From Crossiella sp. S99.2 (GTDB lineage Bacteria > Actinomycetota > Actinomycetes > Mycobacteriales > Pseudonocardiaceae): 64,000 nt of DNA. The notes beneath the pieces are model-generated. The model saw only the letters and a program-made list of their open reading frames with translations, was not told the DNA's origin and did not search any database. Within the stretch, counting starts at the first letter, position 1; the number at the start of each line of letters is the position of its first letter. Shown here in pieces: positions 50,914-59,850 of the stretch. The translations under genes were made by a program, and so were the position numbers. The DNA lies in NCBI RefSeq assembly GCF_023094165.1, contig NZ_JALMDK010000019.1:62001-126000 (forward strand), given 5' to 3'.

Positions 50914-51927
50914 TCAGCGACAGGACCACTGCACCGGCACACTGCCCGGCTCGAAGGTCTCGCCGAACACGGACCCGTCATCGGCCACCAGGTGCGGCCG
51001 GCCGGGCCGTCCATCCAGTGCGGGCAGTTCGGCCAGGAAGGTCGAGCCCTGCCACACCGCGGCCGGTCCGTCCACCCGTTCCCCGGCGATCAGACCGTTG
51101 CGGTTGACGCTCTCCGCGGTGCGCCCGCGCTCGGGGTACTCGACCTTGCCGCCCCGGGAATCCCAGACGTAGGACCGGGCCGCACTGCCATAGCTCATGC
51201 CGACCACCAGGCCGTCGCTGATCGCCCGGCCCACCACGGTCCCGGTCGGCTCGGGCAGCCGGGTGGTCACCCCGTCCCGCCACACGAAGACCTCGTAGCC
51301 GCCGCTGACCAGCACGGCCCCGTCCTCATCCAGGTCCTCCGCGGTCGGGAAGCTCGCCTCGGGCACGTCGAGCACCCGCGGCCCGGACCCGGTGGAGAGC
51401 GCCTCCCACAGCAGCACCACACCCCGGTCGTCCGAGGTGCGCCGGGCCGAGGCGACCACGTCACCGCGGTTGTTGATCGCGGCGCCGGTCGGATTCGTGA
51501 GCCCGGCCGGGACCGGCAGCGAGTGGTAGGACCCGGACCGGGACAGCGTGAACACCTGCTTCGCCCCGGTCGCGGTGTTCATCCCGTCCAGCAGGATCGT
51601 CCCGGACCGGTTCTCGCCCCGGGGGAACACCCAGTTCACCCTGGCCGGCGGGGCCAGCTTCGCCGGGACCCCGCCGGTCCAGCGCAGCAGGGTGATGTCG
51701 CCGCTGTTGGGGGCGTAGTAGCCGGAGTAGCCGCCCAGCCCGTCCGCCCCGGTGACGCTGGCGTACTGCGGATCCAGCCCGGCAGGCGCGGCGACCGCCT
51801 GCGCCTGCCAGCTGCAGGCCGGACTCGGCTTCGGCGCCGCCGAAGCGGGTGCCGCGAGCCCGGTGCCGACCACCGTGCCGATGAGTGCCGCGACCGCGCC
51901 CGCGCGCGCCAAGGAAACGCCTGACAT
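50914..51927 (-). CDS. Secreted HAF-like repeat protein, paralogue 2
   Basis: Paralogue of the downstream gene, 337 residues, with a signal peptide (ARAGAVAALIGTVVGTGLAA) ending near ASAAPKP. It has the same layout: Cys-Trp start (ACSWQAQAVAAPAG), GGYSGYYAPNS, then propeller-like units (AINNRGDVVASARRT, DLDEDGAVLVSGGYEVFVW, AISDGLVVGMSYGS, SVNRNGLIAGERVDG) and the final PVQWSCR. ATG at 51927 follows GAGGGGGA. The two genes are 18 bp apart and probably co-transcribed. The paired terminal Cys residues may form a disulfide that closes the propeller. Confidence 0.75.
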   Translation of the reverse strand: MSGVSLARAGAVAALIGTVVGTGLAAPASAAPKPSPACSWQAQAVAAPAGLDPQYASVTGADGLGGYSGYYAPNSGDITLLRWTGGVPAKLAPPARVNWVFPRGENRSGTILLDGMNTATGAKQVFTLSRSGSYHSLPVPAGLTNPTGAAINNRGDVVASARRTSDDRGVVLLWEALSTGSGPRVLDVPEASFPTAEDLDEDGAVLVSGGYEVFVWRDGVTTRLPEPTGTVVGRAISDGLVVGMSYGSAARSYVWDSRGGKVEYPERGRTAESVNRNGLIAGERVDGPAAVWQGSTFLAELPALDGRPGRPHLVADDGSVFGETFEPGSVPVQWSCR

Positions 51928-52040
51928 GCGTAGTTCCCCCTCAGAAACCCCAGGTTGAACCCCCATTCTGCAACGTTGTAAAGCCCCGGTGCCAGCAAGT
52001 GACTGCATCTGGCCTAACGCCCGCCCCCGCCCCACCGCAA

Positions 52041-52108
52041 GGCCGAGTTGGCCAAAGTCGTACGCATAGTTGGCCAAACTGGGCGTACCACTTGGGCCAA
52101 CTCGACGG
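52041..52108 (+). repeat. Dispersed intergenic palindromic repeat, copy C
   Basis: Diverged copy with units GAGTTGGCCAAAGTCGTACG, TAGTTGGCCAAACTGGGCGT and CACTTGGGCCAACTCGACGG. It ends 10 bp from the stop of the minus-strand epimerase gene, in the same polarity as copies A and E. Confidence 0.7.
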
Positions 52109-52117
52109 CGGGGCTGC

Positions 52118-52687
52118 TTAGCCGGGGAACTGGAGGAGGAGGCCCTGGTCGCGTACCTCGGCCAGGCTGGGGGCGGCGGCGTCCTTGGGCGAGATCAGTG
52201 GGAAGCTGTCGAAGCCCCAGGGCAGGTCCAGTTCCGGGTCCAGTGGGTTGATGTCGATCTGGGTGCCGGGCACGTGCGCGGTGCCGAGCACGTAGCTGAT
52301 GCAGGTGTCCTCGGCGAGGCTGAGGAAGCCGTGGCCGAAGCCCTCCGGGATGTACAGCGCGGTGCCCTCGGCCGCGGTCAGCTCGGTGACCACGTACCTG
52401 CCGTAGGCGGGCGAGCCCAGCCGCAGGTCGACCATGATGTCCCGCAGCGCGCCCCGGACACAGGTGACGTACTTGGCCTGACCCGGCGGGTTGCGCACCC
52501 CGTGCAGGCCACGCAGAGTGTTCCGCCGGGACACCGAGTAGTTGATCTGTTGCGGGCGAAACGGCCTGCCGATCGCCTCGGAGAGGGCCTCGGTGCGCAG
52601 GTTCTCGAAGAAGCTGCCGCGCTCGTCCGCGATCGGCTCCGGGGTGATGACCAGTGCCCCGGGCAACTCGGTGTGGTGGAACAGCAT
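52118..52687 (-). CDS. dTDP-4-keto-6-deoxysugar 3,5-epimerase-like protein (RfbC family)
   Basis: Cupin-fold sugar-nucleotide epimerase of 189 residues. Seen: ITPEPIADERGSFFENLRTE near residue 14, the catalytic His region NTLRGLHGVRNPPGQAKYV near 56, the Asp/Tyr segment LYIPEGFGHGFLSLAEDT near 110, and YVLGTAHVPGTQIDINPLDP. The usual SKxYxPxxE near the middle reads YVLGTAHVP, so one catalytic Tyr may be changed. No other deoxysugar gene is nearby, so its partner pathway must be elsewhere. Divergent from the CoA-transferase gene. Confidence 0.88.
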   Translation of the reverse strand: MLFHHTELPGALVITPEPIADERGSFFENLRTEALSEAIGRPFRPQQINYSVSRRNTLRGLHGVRNPPGQAKYVTCVRGALRDIMVDLRLGSPAYGRYVVTELTAAEGTALYIPEGFGHGFLSLAEDTCISYVLGTAHVPGTQIDINPLDPELDLPWGFDSFPLISPKDAAAPSLAEVRDQGLLLQFPG

Positions 52688-52813
52688 TCGCCCTCCTCAG
52701 CAACGCCTTCCGCGCCCAGCCGGAGCGCGAACCCGGTGCTCGGCACACCGACGCACTCGATCATCTCCTCGGCCGGACCGGGAAAAACGCCGACCCGGCG
52801 ATAGGCTCTTCGG

Positions 52814-54304
52814 ATGAATCTCACGGATCGAGTGACCGCCGCGGTGGCCCACCCACTCACCCACGACCACTTCGATCCGCAGGCCGAGCTGGCCGAGGTC
52901 CTGGCGGGCATCGGCATGACCCCGGCCGACACCGGCGGCCGGCTCACCTTCCTCGGCGCGGACCCGGTGGTGCCCAGCCCGCTGCGCCTCGGCGGCGCCG
53001 CCGCGATCGCGCTGGCCGCCAAGTCCGCCGCGGTGGCCAAGCTGTGGCGGCTGCGCGGTGGCGACGGCCAGGACATCACGGTCGACCTGCGCACCGCGCC
53101 GCACCGGCTGTGCCCGTTCTACGACGGCAAATGGGAACTGCTCAACGGTTATCCTGGCGCCTCGGCCAGCAACGTCAGCCCCGCCTTCGGTTTCCAGTTC
53201 TACCGGACCGCGGACAACCGCTGGGTGATGCCGCTCAACCCCTACCCCAAGATCAAGGTCGCTGCCCAGCGGCTGCTCGGCGTTCCCGACGACACCGAGG
53301 CCGTCACCAAGGCGATCAGCCAGTGGCGCGCGGCCGAGCTGGAAGAGGCCGCGGTCGAGGCGGGTGTCGTGCTGCCCATGCTCCGCTCCACCACCGAATT
53401 CCTGGCCACCTCGCACTATCGCGAGGCCCTGGCGGACCTGCCACTGATCGAGATCACCCGGATCGCGGACAGCGAGCCGGAACCGTTGGGGCCCAACGGT
53501 TCCGGCCCCCTGGACGGCATCCGGGCGCTGGGCATGGGCCATGTGATCGCCGGGGCGGGCGCTGGCCGGTCACTCGCCCTGCACGGCGCCGACGTGCTCA
53601 ACATCTGGCGCCCCGGCGAACTCGAACACGACACCACCTACCTCACCGCGAACGTCGGCACCCGCTCCGCCACCATCAACCCCTACGCCACCGAAGGCCA
53701 CCACCGCATCCGCGACCTGCTCGCGCACGCCGACCTCTTCTACGCCAACCGCCGCCCCGGCTACCTCGACCAGCTCGGCCTCTCCGCCGAGGAAGCCGCC
53801 GCGATCCGGCCCGGCCTCATCCACGTCACCGCCTCGCTCAACGGGCAGACCGGGCCCTGGGCCGACCGGGTCGGCTTCGACCAGACCGCGGGCAGCCTGG
53901 TCGGCATGATGGACCTGGAAGGCGACGGCGAAACCCCCGCGCTGCCACCGATCCTGGTGGTCAACGACTACATCGTGTCCTGGCTGATGGCCGCAGGCGC
54001 CACCGAGGCCCTGGCCCGCCGCGCCCGCGACGGCGGCAGCTACCGGGTGCACGTCTCGCTCACCCGGGTCGCGCTCTGGATCCTGGGCATGGGCATCTTC
54101 GACCGCGAGTACGCGCATTCCGTTGCCGGCCAAGGCGAAGAGCACGCCTACCTGGACCCGGAGACCTTCACCGCGGACACCCCGCTCGGCCACTACCAGG
54201 GCGTCACCGACCAGGTCCGGATGTCGGCCACCCCCGGCCGCTACCGCACCGTGCTGGTGCCCCGCGGCTCCTCCCGCGCGGAATGGCTGCCGCGGGACCG
54301 ATGA
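52814..54304 (+). CDS. Family III CoA-transferase (CaiB/BaiF)
   Basis: Predicted acyl-CoA transferase of 496 residues. A CaiB/BaiF core starts near residue 225 (PLDGIRALGMGHVIAGAGAGRSLALHGADVLNIW) and continues FYANRRPGYLDQLGLSAEEAA near 310. The first 220 residues hold an N-terminal half with ALAAKSAAVAKLWRLRGGDGQD and LNGYPGASASNVSP, so the protein looks like a tandem of two related domains, as in other long members. The catalytic Asp of this family could not be assigned by eye. Monocistronic. Confidence 0.85.
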   Translation: MNLTDRVTAAVAHPLTHDHFDPQAELAEVLAGIGMTPADTGGRLTFLGADPVVPSPLRLGGAAAIALAAKSAAVAKLWRLRGGDGQDITVDLRTAPHRLCPFYDGKWELLNGYPGASASNVSPAFGFQFYRTADNRWVMPLNPYPKIKVAAQRLLGVPDDTEAVTKAISQWRAAELEEAAVEAGVVLPMLRSTTEFLATSHYREALADLPLIEITRIADSEPEPLGPNGSGPLDGIRALGMGHVIAGAGAGRSLALHGADVLNIWRPGELEHDTTYLTANVGTRSATINPYATEGHHRIRDLLAHADLFYANRRPGYLDQLGLSAEEAAAIRPGLIHVTASLNGQTGPWADRVGFDQTAGSLVGMMDLEGDGETPALPPILVVNDYIVSWLMAAGATEALARRARDGGSYRVHVSLTRVALWILGMGIFDREYAHSVAGQGEEHAYLDPETFTADTPLGHYQGVTDQVRMSATPGRYRTVLVPRGSSRAEWLPRDR

Positions 54305-54366
54305 GTTCCGGCCGCGGCCCGAGTCAGACCTCATGACAACCGCAACAGGAGCAGAGGAGCGGGACC

Positions 54367-54963
54367 ATGGCCAAGGTGTATGTCGGCGCGAGCATGTCGC
54401 TGGACGGGTACGTCTCCGGGCCCGGTGAGAGCGGCTTCGACAAGCTGTTCCAGTGGTACGAGAACGGTGACGTCGTGGTCGAGACCAGGCATCCCACACT
54501 GACCTTCAAACTCACCGAGACCAGCGCCGCGTACTTCCAGAGCATCCTGAGCGACACCGGCGCGCTGCTGGTCGGCCGCAGGCTGTTCGATATGACCAAC
54601 GGCTGGGGCGGCGAGCACCCCCTCGGCGTGCGCACCGTGGTGCTCACGCACAGCGTCCCGGACGGCTGGGAACAGGACGGCGAGAACTTCGTCTTCGTCA
54701 CCGAGGGCATCGAGGCCGCGGTGGCCAAGGCCAAGGAGATCGCGGGGGACCGGCAGGTCGGCGTCGCCGCCGGCATCACCGGCGGCCAGGCGCTGGACGC
54801 CGGACTGGTGGACGAGGTGTGGATCGACCTGGTGCCCGTGGTGCTGGGCGCCGGCGTGCCCTACTTCGCCTCGCTGGCCAGCTCGCCGGTGACCCTGGAG
54901 GGGCCGATCTCCACCGTGCAGGGCAGCGCGGTCACGCACTTGAAGTACCGCGTGGTCCGTTGA
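54367..54963 (+). CDS. RibD C-terminal/dihydrofolate-reductase-like protein
   Basis: NADPH-dependent-reductase fold of 198 residues. Seen: VYVGASMSLDGYVSGPGESG at the N-terminus, the loop LLVGRRLFDMTNGWGGEHPL near residue 60, and VGVAAGITGGQALDAGLVDE near 135 with LVPVVLGAGVPYF after it. It is related to the protein at 36788-37342 but is longer, with a middle insert. AGGAGCAGAGGAG precedes the ATG. Followed 37 bp later by the hydrolase gene. Confidence 0.86.
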   Translation: MAKVYVGASMSLDGYVSGPGESGFDKLFQWYENGDVVVETRHPTLTFKLTETSAAYFQSILSDTGALLVGRRLFDMTNGWGGEHPLGVRTVVLTHSVPDGWEQDGENFVFVTEGIEAAVAKAKEIAGDRQVGVAAGITGGQALDAGLVDEVWIDLVPVVLGAGVPYFASLASSPVTLEGPISTVQGSAVTHLKYRVVR

Positions 54964-55000
54964 CGGGTAGTCTCTTCGCACCTCGGTGACGGGAGGCCCC

Positions 55001-55816
55001 ATGGAACTCCAGGACGTCCACGTGCCCACCGTGCTCGGCCGCCTGCGGGTGCGCCGGGCCGGAACGGGGCCCGCACTGCTGTTCTGGCCCAGTCTGCTGA
55101 TGGACAGTGCACTGTGGACAGCCCAGGCCGAGTACTTCGCCGGGACGCGGCAGGTGCTCCTGGTCGACCCGCCGGGGCACGGCGGCAGCGAGCCGCTGGG
55201 CCGGGAGTTCACCTTCGAGGAGTGCGCCACCTGCGTGCGGCAGATCCTGGACCATCTCGGCCTGGACCGCGCCGACTTCGTGGGCAACTCCTGGGGCGGC
55301 ATGATCGGCGGCACCTTCGCCGCCCGCTACCCGGACCGGATCGGGGCCGCGGTGCTGATGAACTGCACCGCTTCCCCGGCCGGTCGCCGCCAGCGGATCG
55401 AGTACGGCCTGCTCACCAGGGTGGCCCGACTGCTCGGCGGCGTCCGCGCGCCCCTGGTGCCCTCGGTGCTCAAGGCATTCCTCGGCCCGACCTCGCTGCG
55501 CACCCGCCCACACGCGGTCGCCGCCATCCGGGCCGCGCTGAGGCGGATCAACGTGCGCTCGGTGACCTGGGCGGTGACCAGCGTGGTGCCGCGCCGACCG
55601 GACCAGCGCGGCCTGTTCGGCCTCATCCGCACCCCGGTGCTGGTGGTCGCGGGCGTGCAGGACCAGACCTTCCCGGTGGCCGAGACCAGGGCGATGGCCG
55701 ACGCCATCCCCGGCGCCCGCTTCCTGGTGCTGGACAACGCCGCGCACCTGGCCGCCCTGGAAGTCCCCGAAACGGTGAACACCCTCATCGACGGTTTCCT
55801 GCGCGCCCAGGACTGA
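55001..55816 (+). CDS. Alpha/beta hydrolase
   Basis: Hydrolase of 271 residues. Seen: LLVDPPGHGGSEPLG near residue 48, nucleophile elbow GNSWGGMIGG near 92, Asp in VVAGVQDQTFPVAE near 215 and His in LDNAAHLAALEVPE near 245. Closest in layout to the beta-ketoadipate enol-lactone hydrolase/haloalkane-dehalogenase-like group. ATG 55001 is preferred over 54986, because GGGAGGCCCC precedes it. Possibly in one transcript with the RibD-like gene. Confidence 0.88.
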   Translation: MELQDVHVPTVLGRLRVRRAGTGPALLFWPSLLMDSALWTAQAEYFAGTRQVLLVDPPGHGGSEPLGREFTFEECATCVRQILDHLGLDRADFVGNSWGGMIGGTFAARYPDRIGAAVLMNCTASPAGRRQRIEYGLLTRVARLLGGVRAPLVPSVLKAFLGPTSLRTRPHAVAAIRAALRRINVRSVTWAVTSVVPRRPDQRGLFGLIRTPVLVVAGVQDQTFPVAETRAMADAIPGARFLVLDNAAHLAALEVPETVNTLIDGFLRAQD

Positions 55817-55859
55817 CCGCGCGAACCACCCAACCGGTACACAGAACCACCCCCCAAGC

Positions 55860-55881
55860 GGTACAGCGGACCGGCTGTACC
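55860..55881. promoter_or_regulatory. Putative MocR operator
   Basis: Perfect 7-bp inverted repeat GGTACAG / CTGTACC with 8-bp spacer, 19 bp upstream of the AhpD-like gene. A further CGGTACA at 55835-55841 makes a direct repeat with 55859-55865. This is the layout expected of a MocR site, and a MocR gene follows. Confidence 0.6.
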
Positions 55882-55899
55882 ACGCCTAACGTTGGCGGG

Positions 55900-56358
55900 G
55901 TGACCCAGCGAATCCAACTCAGCCCCGGTATCCCCAGCGCTTACCAGGCCCTGATCGACATCAACAACCAGGTCGCCGAAGCGGGCCGCGCCGCGGGCCT
56001 GGACCCCAAGCTGCTCGAACTGGTCAAGATCCGCGCCTCCCAGCTCAACGGCTGCGCGTTCTGCATCGACCTGCACACCAAGGAAACCCTCAAAGCGGGC
56101 GAGAGCCAGCGCCGGATCTTCCTGCTCAACGCCTGGCGGGAAACCCAGCTCTACACCGACCAGGAACGCGTCGCCCTGGAACTGACCGAAGAGGTCACCC
56201 GCCTGGCCGAAACCCGCGACGTCCCCGACGAGCTGTACCAGCGCGCCACCGAACTGCTCACCCCCGACCAGTACAAGGCGGTGATGTGGATGATCGTGGT
56301 GATCAACGCCTTCAATCGGCTGGCCGTACCCAGTCACGCCAAGCTCCCACATGCGTGA
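55900..56358 (+). CDS. AhpD/carboxymuconolactone-decarboxylase-family protein
   Basis: Probable alkylhydroperoxidase-like protein of 152 residues. It has the AhpD active-site motif CAFCIDLHTKE near residue 47, a CxxC pair with the following His. GTG at 55900 gives the usual N-terminus of this group (TQRIQLSPGIPSAYQALIDI). Its end overlaps the MocR gene by 8 bp. AhpD-like genes beside a MocR regulator are a recurrent actinobacterial arrangement, suggesting autoregulation by the MocR protein. Confidence 0.85.
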   Translation: MTQRIQLSPGIPSAYQALIDINNQVAEAGRAAGLDPKLLELVKIRASQLNGCAFCIDLHTKETLKAGESQRRIFLLNAWRETQLYTDQERVALELTEEVTRLAETRDVPDELYQRATELLTPDQYKAVMWMIVVINAFNRLAVPSHAKLPHA

Positions 56359-57730
56359 CCCTGGCCTGGACCTGCACCTGGCCGGCATCCGCCGCACCCC
56401 AGGCGGTGTGGGCCGGTCCCTGGAGGAGGCGCTACGCGAGGCGGTCCGCACCGGCCGCCTCGCCCCCGGCGCCCGCCTGCCCGGCACTCGCCGCCTGGCC
56501 ACGGACCTGGGATTGGCCCGCGGCACCGTGGTCCAGGTCTACACCCAGCTCATCGCCGAAGGCTGGCTGATCGGCAGCGCGGGCTCCAGCACCCGCGTCG
56601 CCGACGCCACCGGCACCCAGTCCGCCACCACACCACCACCTCCACAGTCCACTTTGGACCTACGCCCCGGTCGCCCCGACATCAGCACCTTCCCCCGCAC
56701 CGCCTGGACCGCGAGCATCCGCCGGGTCCTGTCCACCGCGGGCCGCCTGGACTTCGACTACGCCAACCCCGCGGGCCTGCCCGCCCTGCGCGCCGCCGTA
56801 GCCGACTACGTAGCCCGCACCCGAGGCGTACCAGCCGATCCAGATTCGGTAGTCATCACCTGCGGCTTCAGCCACGCCCTGGCCGTACTGGCCCGGGTCC
56901 TGCGCGACCAGGACATCACCACCGTCGCCACCGAAAACCCCAGCCTGCCCCTGCATCGCACCTGGCTCACCGCCGCGGGCCTGTCCACCACCCCGCTCAC
57001 GGTCGACACCCACGGCGCCAACCCCGCCGACCTGCCCACCGAGGCCCGAGCCGCCCTGCTCACCCCAAACCACCAGTTCCCCATGGGTTACGTGCTGTCC
57101 CCGGCTCGCCGAAAGTCCTTTGTGGACTGGGCGGCCCGGGTGGACGGCTACCTCATCGAAGACGACTACGACGGCGAATTCCGCTACGACCAACGCCCCG
57201 TAGGCGCCCTGCAAGCCCTGGCCCCCGACCGAGTGATCTTCGCAGGCAGCACCAGCAAAACCATGGCCCCCGGCGTCCGCATCGGCTGGCTGGTACTCCC
57301 ACCCGCCCTGCGAAATCCCGTCCACACCAAGCTCTTCGCCCTGGGCGCCACTGTCCCATCACTGGACCAGATGGCCCTGGCCGACTTGATCGTCCACGGC
57401 GACTACGACCGCCACATCCGCCGCGCCCGCCTGTCCTACCGACGCCGCCGCACGGAGCTGGTCACCGCGCTCGAGTCCGCCACCGGGTCCGCGGTGCACG
57501 GAATCCCAGCCGGCCTGCAAGCCCTGCTCCCACTGGACTCGGCCGAGCAGGAAACTCATCTCGTCGCCAAAGCCCGCGCCAACGGCCTACTCCTGCAAGG
57601 AATGCACGCCTTCGGCTACTGGCACGACCAGAACGCCGGCTCGACCGCGGCCTTGGTCCTCGGCTTCGCCACCCCCGCCCCGCACGCCTGGCGCCGCACC
57701 GTGCAAACCCTCCTCAACACCTTGAGCTAA
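56351..57730 (+). CDS. MocR-type regulator
   Basis: Transcriptional regulator of 459 residues. N-terminal GntR winged helix (LEEALREAVRTGRLAPGARL ... LATDLGLARGTVVQVYTQL, residues 25-70), then an aminotransferase-like domain from about 105. PLP Lys in GSTSKTMAPGVRIGWLV near residue 306, preceded by DDYDGEFRYDQRPV. Probably regulates the overlapping AhpD-like gene. It is followed 3 bp later by dispersed repeat copy D. Confidence 0.92.
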   Translation: MRDPGLDLHLAGIRRTPGGVGRSLEEALREAVRTGRLAPGARLPGTRRLATDLGLARGTVVQVYTQLIAEGWLIGSAGSSTRVADATGTQSATTPPPPQSTLDLRPGRPDISTFPRTAWTASIRRVLSTAGRLDFDYANPAGLPALRAAVADYVARTRGVPADPDSVVITCGFSHALAVLARVLRDQDITTVATENPSLPLHRTWLTAAGLSTTPLTVDTHGANPADLPTEARAALLTPNHQFPMGYVLSPARRKSFVDWAARVDGYLIEDDYDGEFRYDQRPVGALQALAPDRVIFAGSTSKTMAPGVRIGWLVLPPALRNPVHTKLFALGATVPSLDQMALADLIVHGDYDRHIRRARLSYRRRRTELVTALESATGSAVHGIPAGLQALLPLDSAEQETHLVAKARANGLLLQGMHAFGYWHDQNAGSTAALVLGFATPAPHAWRRTVQTLLNTLS

Positions 57731-57732
57731 CC

Positions 57733-57823
57733 CGAGTGTTGGCCGTTGTCGTACGGCGAGTTGGCCCAACTGGTACGCCAGTTTGGCCCAAGTGGACGTA
57801 CCAGTTGGCCCAAGTGGTACGGG
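57733..57823 (-). repeat. Dispersed intergenic palindromic repeat, copy D (inverted)
   Basis: Reverse complement of the copy E pattern: GAGTTGGCCCAACTGGTACG, then CCAGTTTGGCCCAAGTGGAC, then CGTACCAGTTGGCCCAAGTG. It begins 3 bp after the stop of the plus-strand MocR gene, so its polarity relative to that gene is the same as in copies A, C and E. With copy E it frames 2.0 kb as an inverted pair. Confidence 0.8.
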
Positions 57824-57824
57824 T

Positions 57825-58607
57825 TTAAGGTTCGGGAGTGTCGATGATGGCGACTGCTCGGGTCCACCCCGCCGACCCGCGATGGACCTTGTGCGGAAAG
57901 CAAGAAACCTGAAACCCGGTGGCGGGCAACGCTTCCAGGTTGTGCAGTTTCTCGATGTGGCAGTAGCCGATGTCGCGCCCCGCCTTGTGACCCTCCCAGA
58001 TCACCGACGGATCGCCCTCCGTCGCAAACCGTTGTGCCGTATACACAAACGGCGCATCCCAGCTCCACGCATCCGTCCCCGTCAACCGCACCCCCTGCTC
58101 CAGCAGATGCAACGTCGCCGCCCGCCCGACCCCGCACCCCTTCGACACATAGTCCGGCTGCCCATACCGGGTGCCCGCGCTCGTGTTGACCACCACGATC
58201 TCCAACGGGCTCAACGTATGCCCGATCCGGGCCAGCTCCGCGTCGATGTCCGCGGGGGTCACCACATACCCGTCCGGCAGGTGCCGGAAGTCCAGTTTCA
58301 CCCCGGGTTGCAGGCACCACTCCAGCGGCACCTCGTCAATGGTGATCGCTCGCTGCCCGCCGTCCATTGTGGACGCATAGTGGTAGGGCGCGTCCAGGTG
58401 GGTGCCGCAGTGGGTGGTCATTCGCACCCATTCGAGCGCCCAGCCCTCGCCATCCGGCAGGTCTTCCTTCTTCGCGCCGGGGAAGAAGGAGACGACGTCG
58501 GCCGCGGTGTCCTGGTGGTCCAGGTAGGTGATCTCCGGGGTGAAGCCGGGTGGGTCGGAGGCGATGCCGCTCATCAGGGGGACGGAGATGTCGACGAAGG
58601 TGCGCAT
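57825..58607 (-). CDS. Cyclase-family hydrolase (kynurenine-formamidase-like fold)
   Basis: Metal-dependent hydrolase of 260 residues. It has the family motif MTTHCGTHLDAPYHY near residue 63 (HxGTHxDxPxH type) and VVVNTSAGTRYGQPDYVSKG near 140. GTDAWSWDAPFV lies near 180. Members include bacterial kynurenine formamidase (KynB) and isatin hydrolase, but this protein is longer than KynB. It is far from the operon at 18253-29034, so a link is not supported by location. Convergent with the MocR gene. Confidence 0.85.
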   Translation of the reverse strand: MRTFVDISVPLMSGIASDPPGFTPEITYLDHQDTAADVVSFFPGAKKEDLPDGEGWALEWVRMTTHCGTHLDAPYHYASTMDGGQRAITIDEVPLEWCLQPGVKLDFRHLPDGYVVTPADIDAELARIGHTLSPLEIVVVNTSAGTRYGQPDYVSKGCGVGRAATLHLLEQGVRLTGTDAWSWDAPFVYTAQRFATEGDPSVIWEGHKAGRDIGYCHIEKLHNLEALPATGFQVSCFPHKVHRGSAGWTRAVAIIDTPEP

Positions 58608-58631
58608 GCCTCCATCATGACCCAGCCGCTG

Positions 58632-59279
58632 TCACCACCGGTTGAGGTGCAGGACCTGGTCCAGCGGCTGGCGGGCGGCCGGTGTGAAACCGTCGCCGGT
58701 GTAGTGGGCGGTCGGGATCAGCGCGGCCTGGTGCACGGTGGGTGGCAGGCCGAGCAGGTCGGCCACCTCGCGTTCGTACTTCAGGTGCAGGGTGGTCCAG
58801 GCGGCGGCCAGGCCCAGGCTGCGGGCGGCGAGCATGTAACTCCAGGCGGCGGGCAGGATGGTGCCCCACAGGCCGGACTGGTTGCCCGCGGGCAACTCGG
58901 TGACATCCGGGGTCTCCACGGCCGGAATGACCAGCACCGGTACCCGGCCCATATTCTGGGCGAGGTGCGCGGAACTGGCCCGGACCCGCTGCTGGGTGCG
59001 CTGGCGGGCGGGATCCTCGTGTGGCTGGTTGCCCGCGGACTCCGCGGTCTCGAAATACGCCTCGGCCGCGCGCCGGTAGTACTCGCCGATGGCCGCTCGC
59101 CGGTCGGCGTCGGTGATCACCAGGAAGTGCCAGCGCTGGGCGTTCGAGCTGCTGGGGGCCTGCAACGCGGTGGTCAGGGCCTGGCGGATGAGGTCGGGGT
59201 CGACCGGGCGGTCCAGGTCGAGGCGGCGGCGGACGGTGCGGGTGGTGGTGAGCACTTCGTGCGCGGACAGCTCGGTCAT
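58632..59279 (-). CDS. Nitroreductase-family flavoprotein
   Basis: FMN-dependent NAD(P)H oxidoreductase fold, 215 residues. Seen: TTTRTVRRRLDLDRPVDPDL with the phosphate-binding Arg residues near 12, QAPSSSNAQRWHFLVITD near 40, and LPAAWSYMLAARSLGLAAAW near 145. The start ATG at 59279 is supported by overlap with the family N-terminus. Possible substrates are nitroaromatics or quinones; nothing narrows this. 24 bp upstream of the cyclase gene and probably co-transcribed. Confidence 0.88.
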   Translation of the reverse strand: MTELSAHEVLTTTRTVRRRLDLDRPVDPDLIRQALTTALQAPSSSNAQRWHFLVITDADRRAAIGEYYRRAAEAYFETAESAGNQPHEDPARQRTQQRVRASSAHLAQNMGRVPVLVIPAVETPDVTELPAGNQSGLWGTILPAAWSYMLAARSLGLAAAWTTLHLKYEREVADLLGLPPTVHQAALIPTAHYTGDGFTPAARQPLDQVLHLNRW

Positions 59280-59401
59280 GTGATCAGTATCGGGACCCGG
59301 GTTGACCCGGTGGCGTGATCTCGCACTGTGGAACGCCGGGAATAGATCGGCTGCCACTAGGCTTCGGCCCGGAGTTGTTCCGGTCATCGGGGAGGGGCAT
59401 C

Positions 59402-59797
59402 GTGGCAACCTGGGACGAGCTGGTCAGCTACGTCCGGTCGGCCTACAAGGTGGTCGATCAGCAGCCGGACGAACTGCGGCTGCTGGTGCGATTCGAGGAC
59501 GACCGCAGCCAGACCGTGTTGCTGGGCCGGGAGGTGCTCGACGGCAAGCACGAGTGGGTGCAGATCGCCTCGCCGTGCGGCCGGGCCGGGCGGGTTGACC
59601 TGCGGGCGCTGCTGGTCGAGGTCGGGCACAACACCGTGGCCGGGGGCGTGGTGATCATGGGTGAGCACGTGGTGCTGCGGCATACGCTACCGCTGGAGAA
59701 CCTGGACCTCAACGAGTTCACCGAACCGCTGAGCCTGCTCGCGGCCACCGCGGACGAGCTGGAGGAGCAGTTCTCCGGCGAGGACGACGACTACTGA
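59402..59797 (+). CDS. Small acidic YbjN/T3SS-chaperone-like protein
   Basis: Unrecognised function. The 131-residue protein, from GTG 59402 with GGGGAGGGG upstream, is acidic, ends EEQFSGEDDDY, and has an alternating alpha-beta pattern (LRLLVRFEDDRSQTVLLGRE, VGHNTVAGGVVIMGEHVVLR, LPLENLDLNEF). This resembles YbjN/type III secretion chaperone-like folds, which are widespread and mostly uncharacterised in actinobacteria. Divergent from the nitroreductase gene. Confidence 0.6.
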   Translation: MATWDELVSYVRSAYKVVDQQPDELRLLVRFEDDRSQTVLLGREVLDGKHEWVQIASPCGRAGRVDLRALLVEVGHNTVAGGVVIMGEHVVLRHTLPLENLDLNEFTEPLSLLAATADELEEQFSGEDDDY

Positions 59798-59850
59798 GCC
59801 CGCGGCCACCAGTCCCACCCGCACCCCATCGGCGTGCGCCAGACCCCGCA

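Noticed and set aside
57825..58607. Cyclase-family protein as the missing kynurenine formamidase of the 18253-29034 operon
   Set aside because: It lies 29 kb away in its own unit with a nitroreductase gene, and nothing in the sequence links it to that operon.
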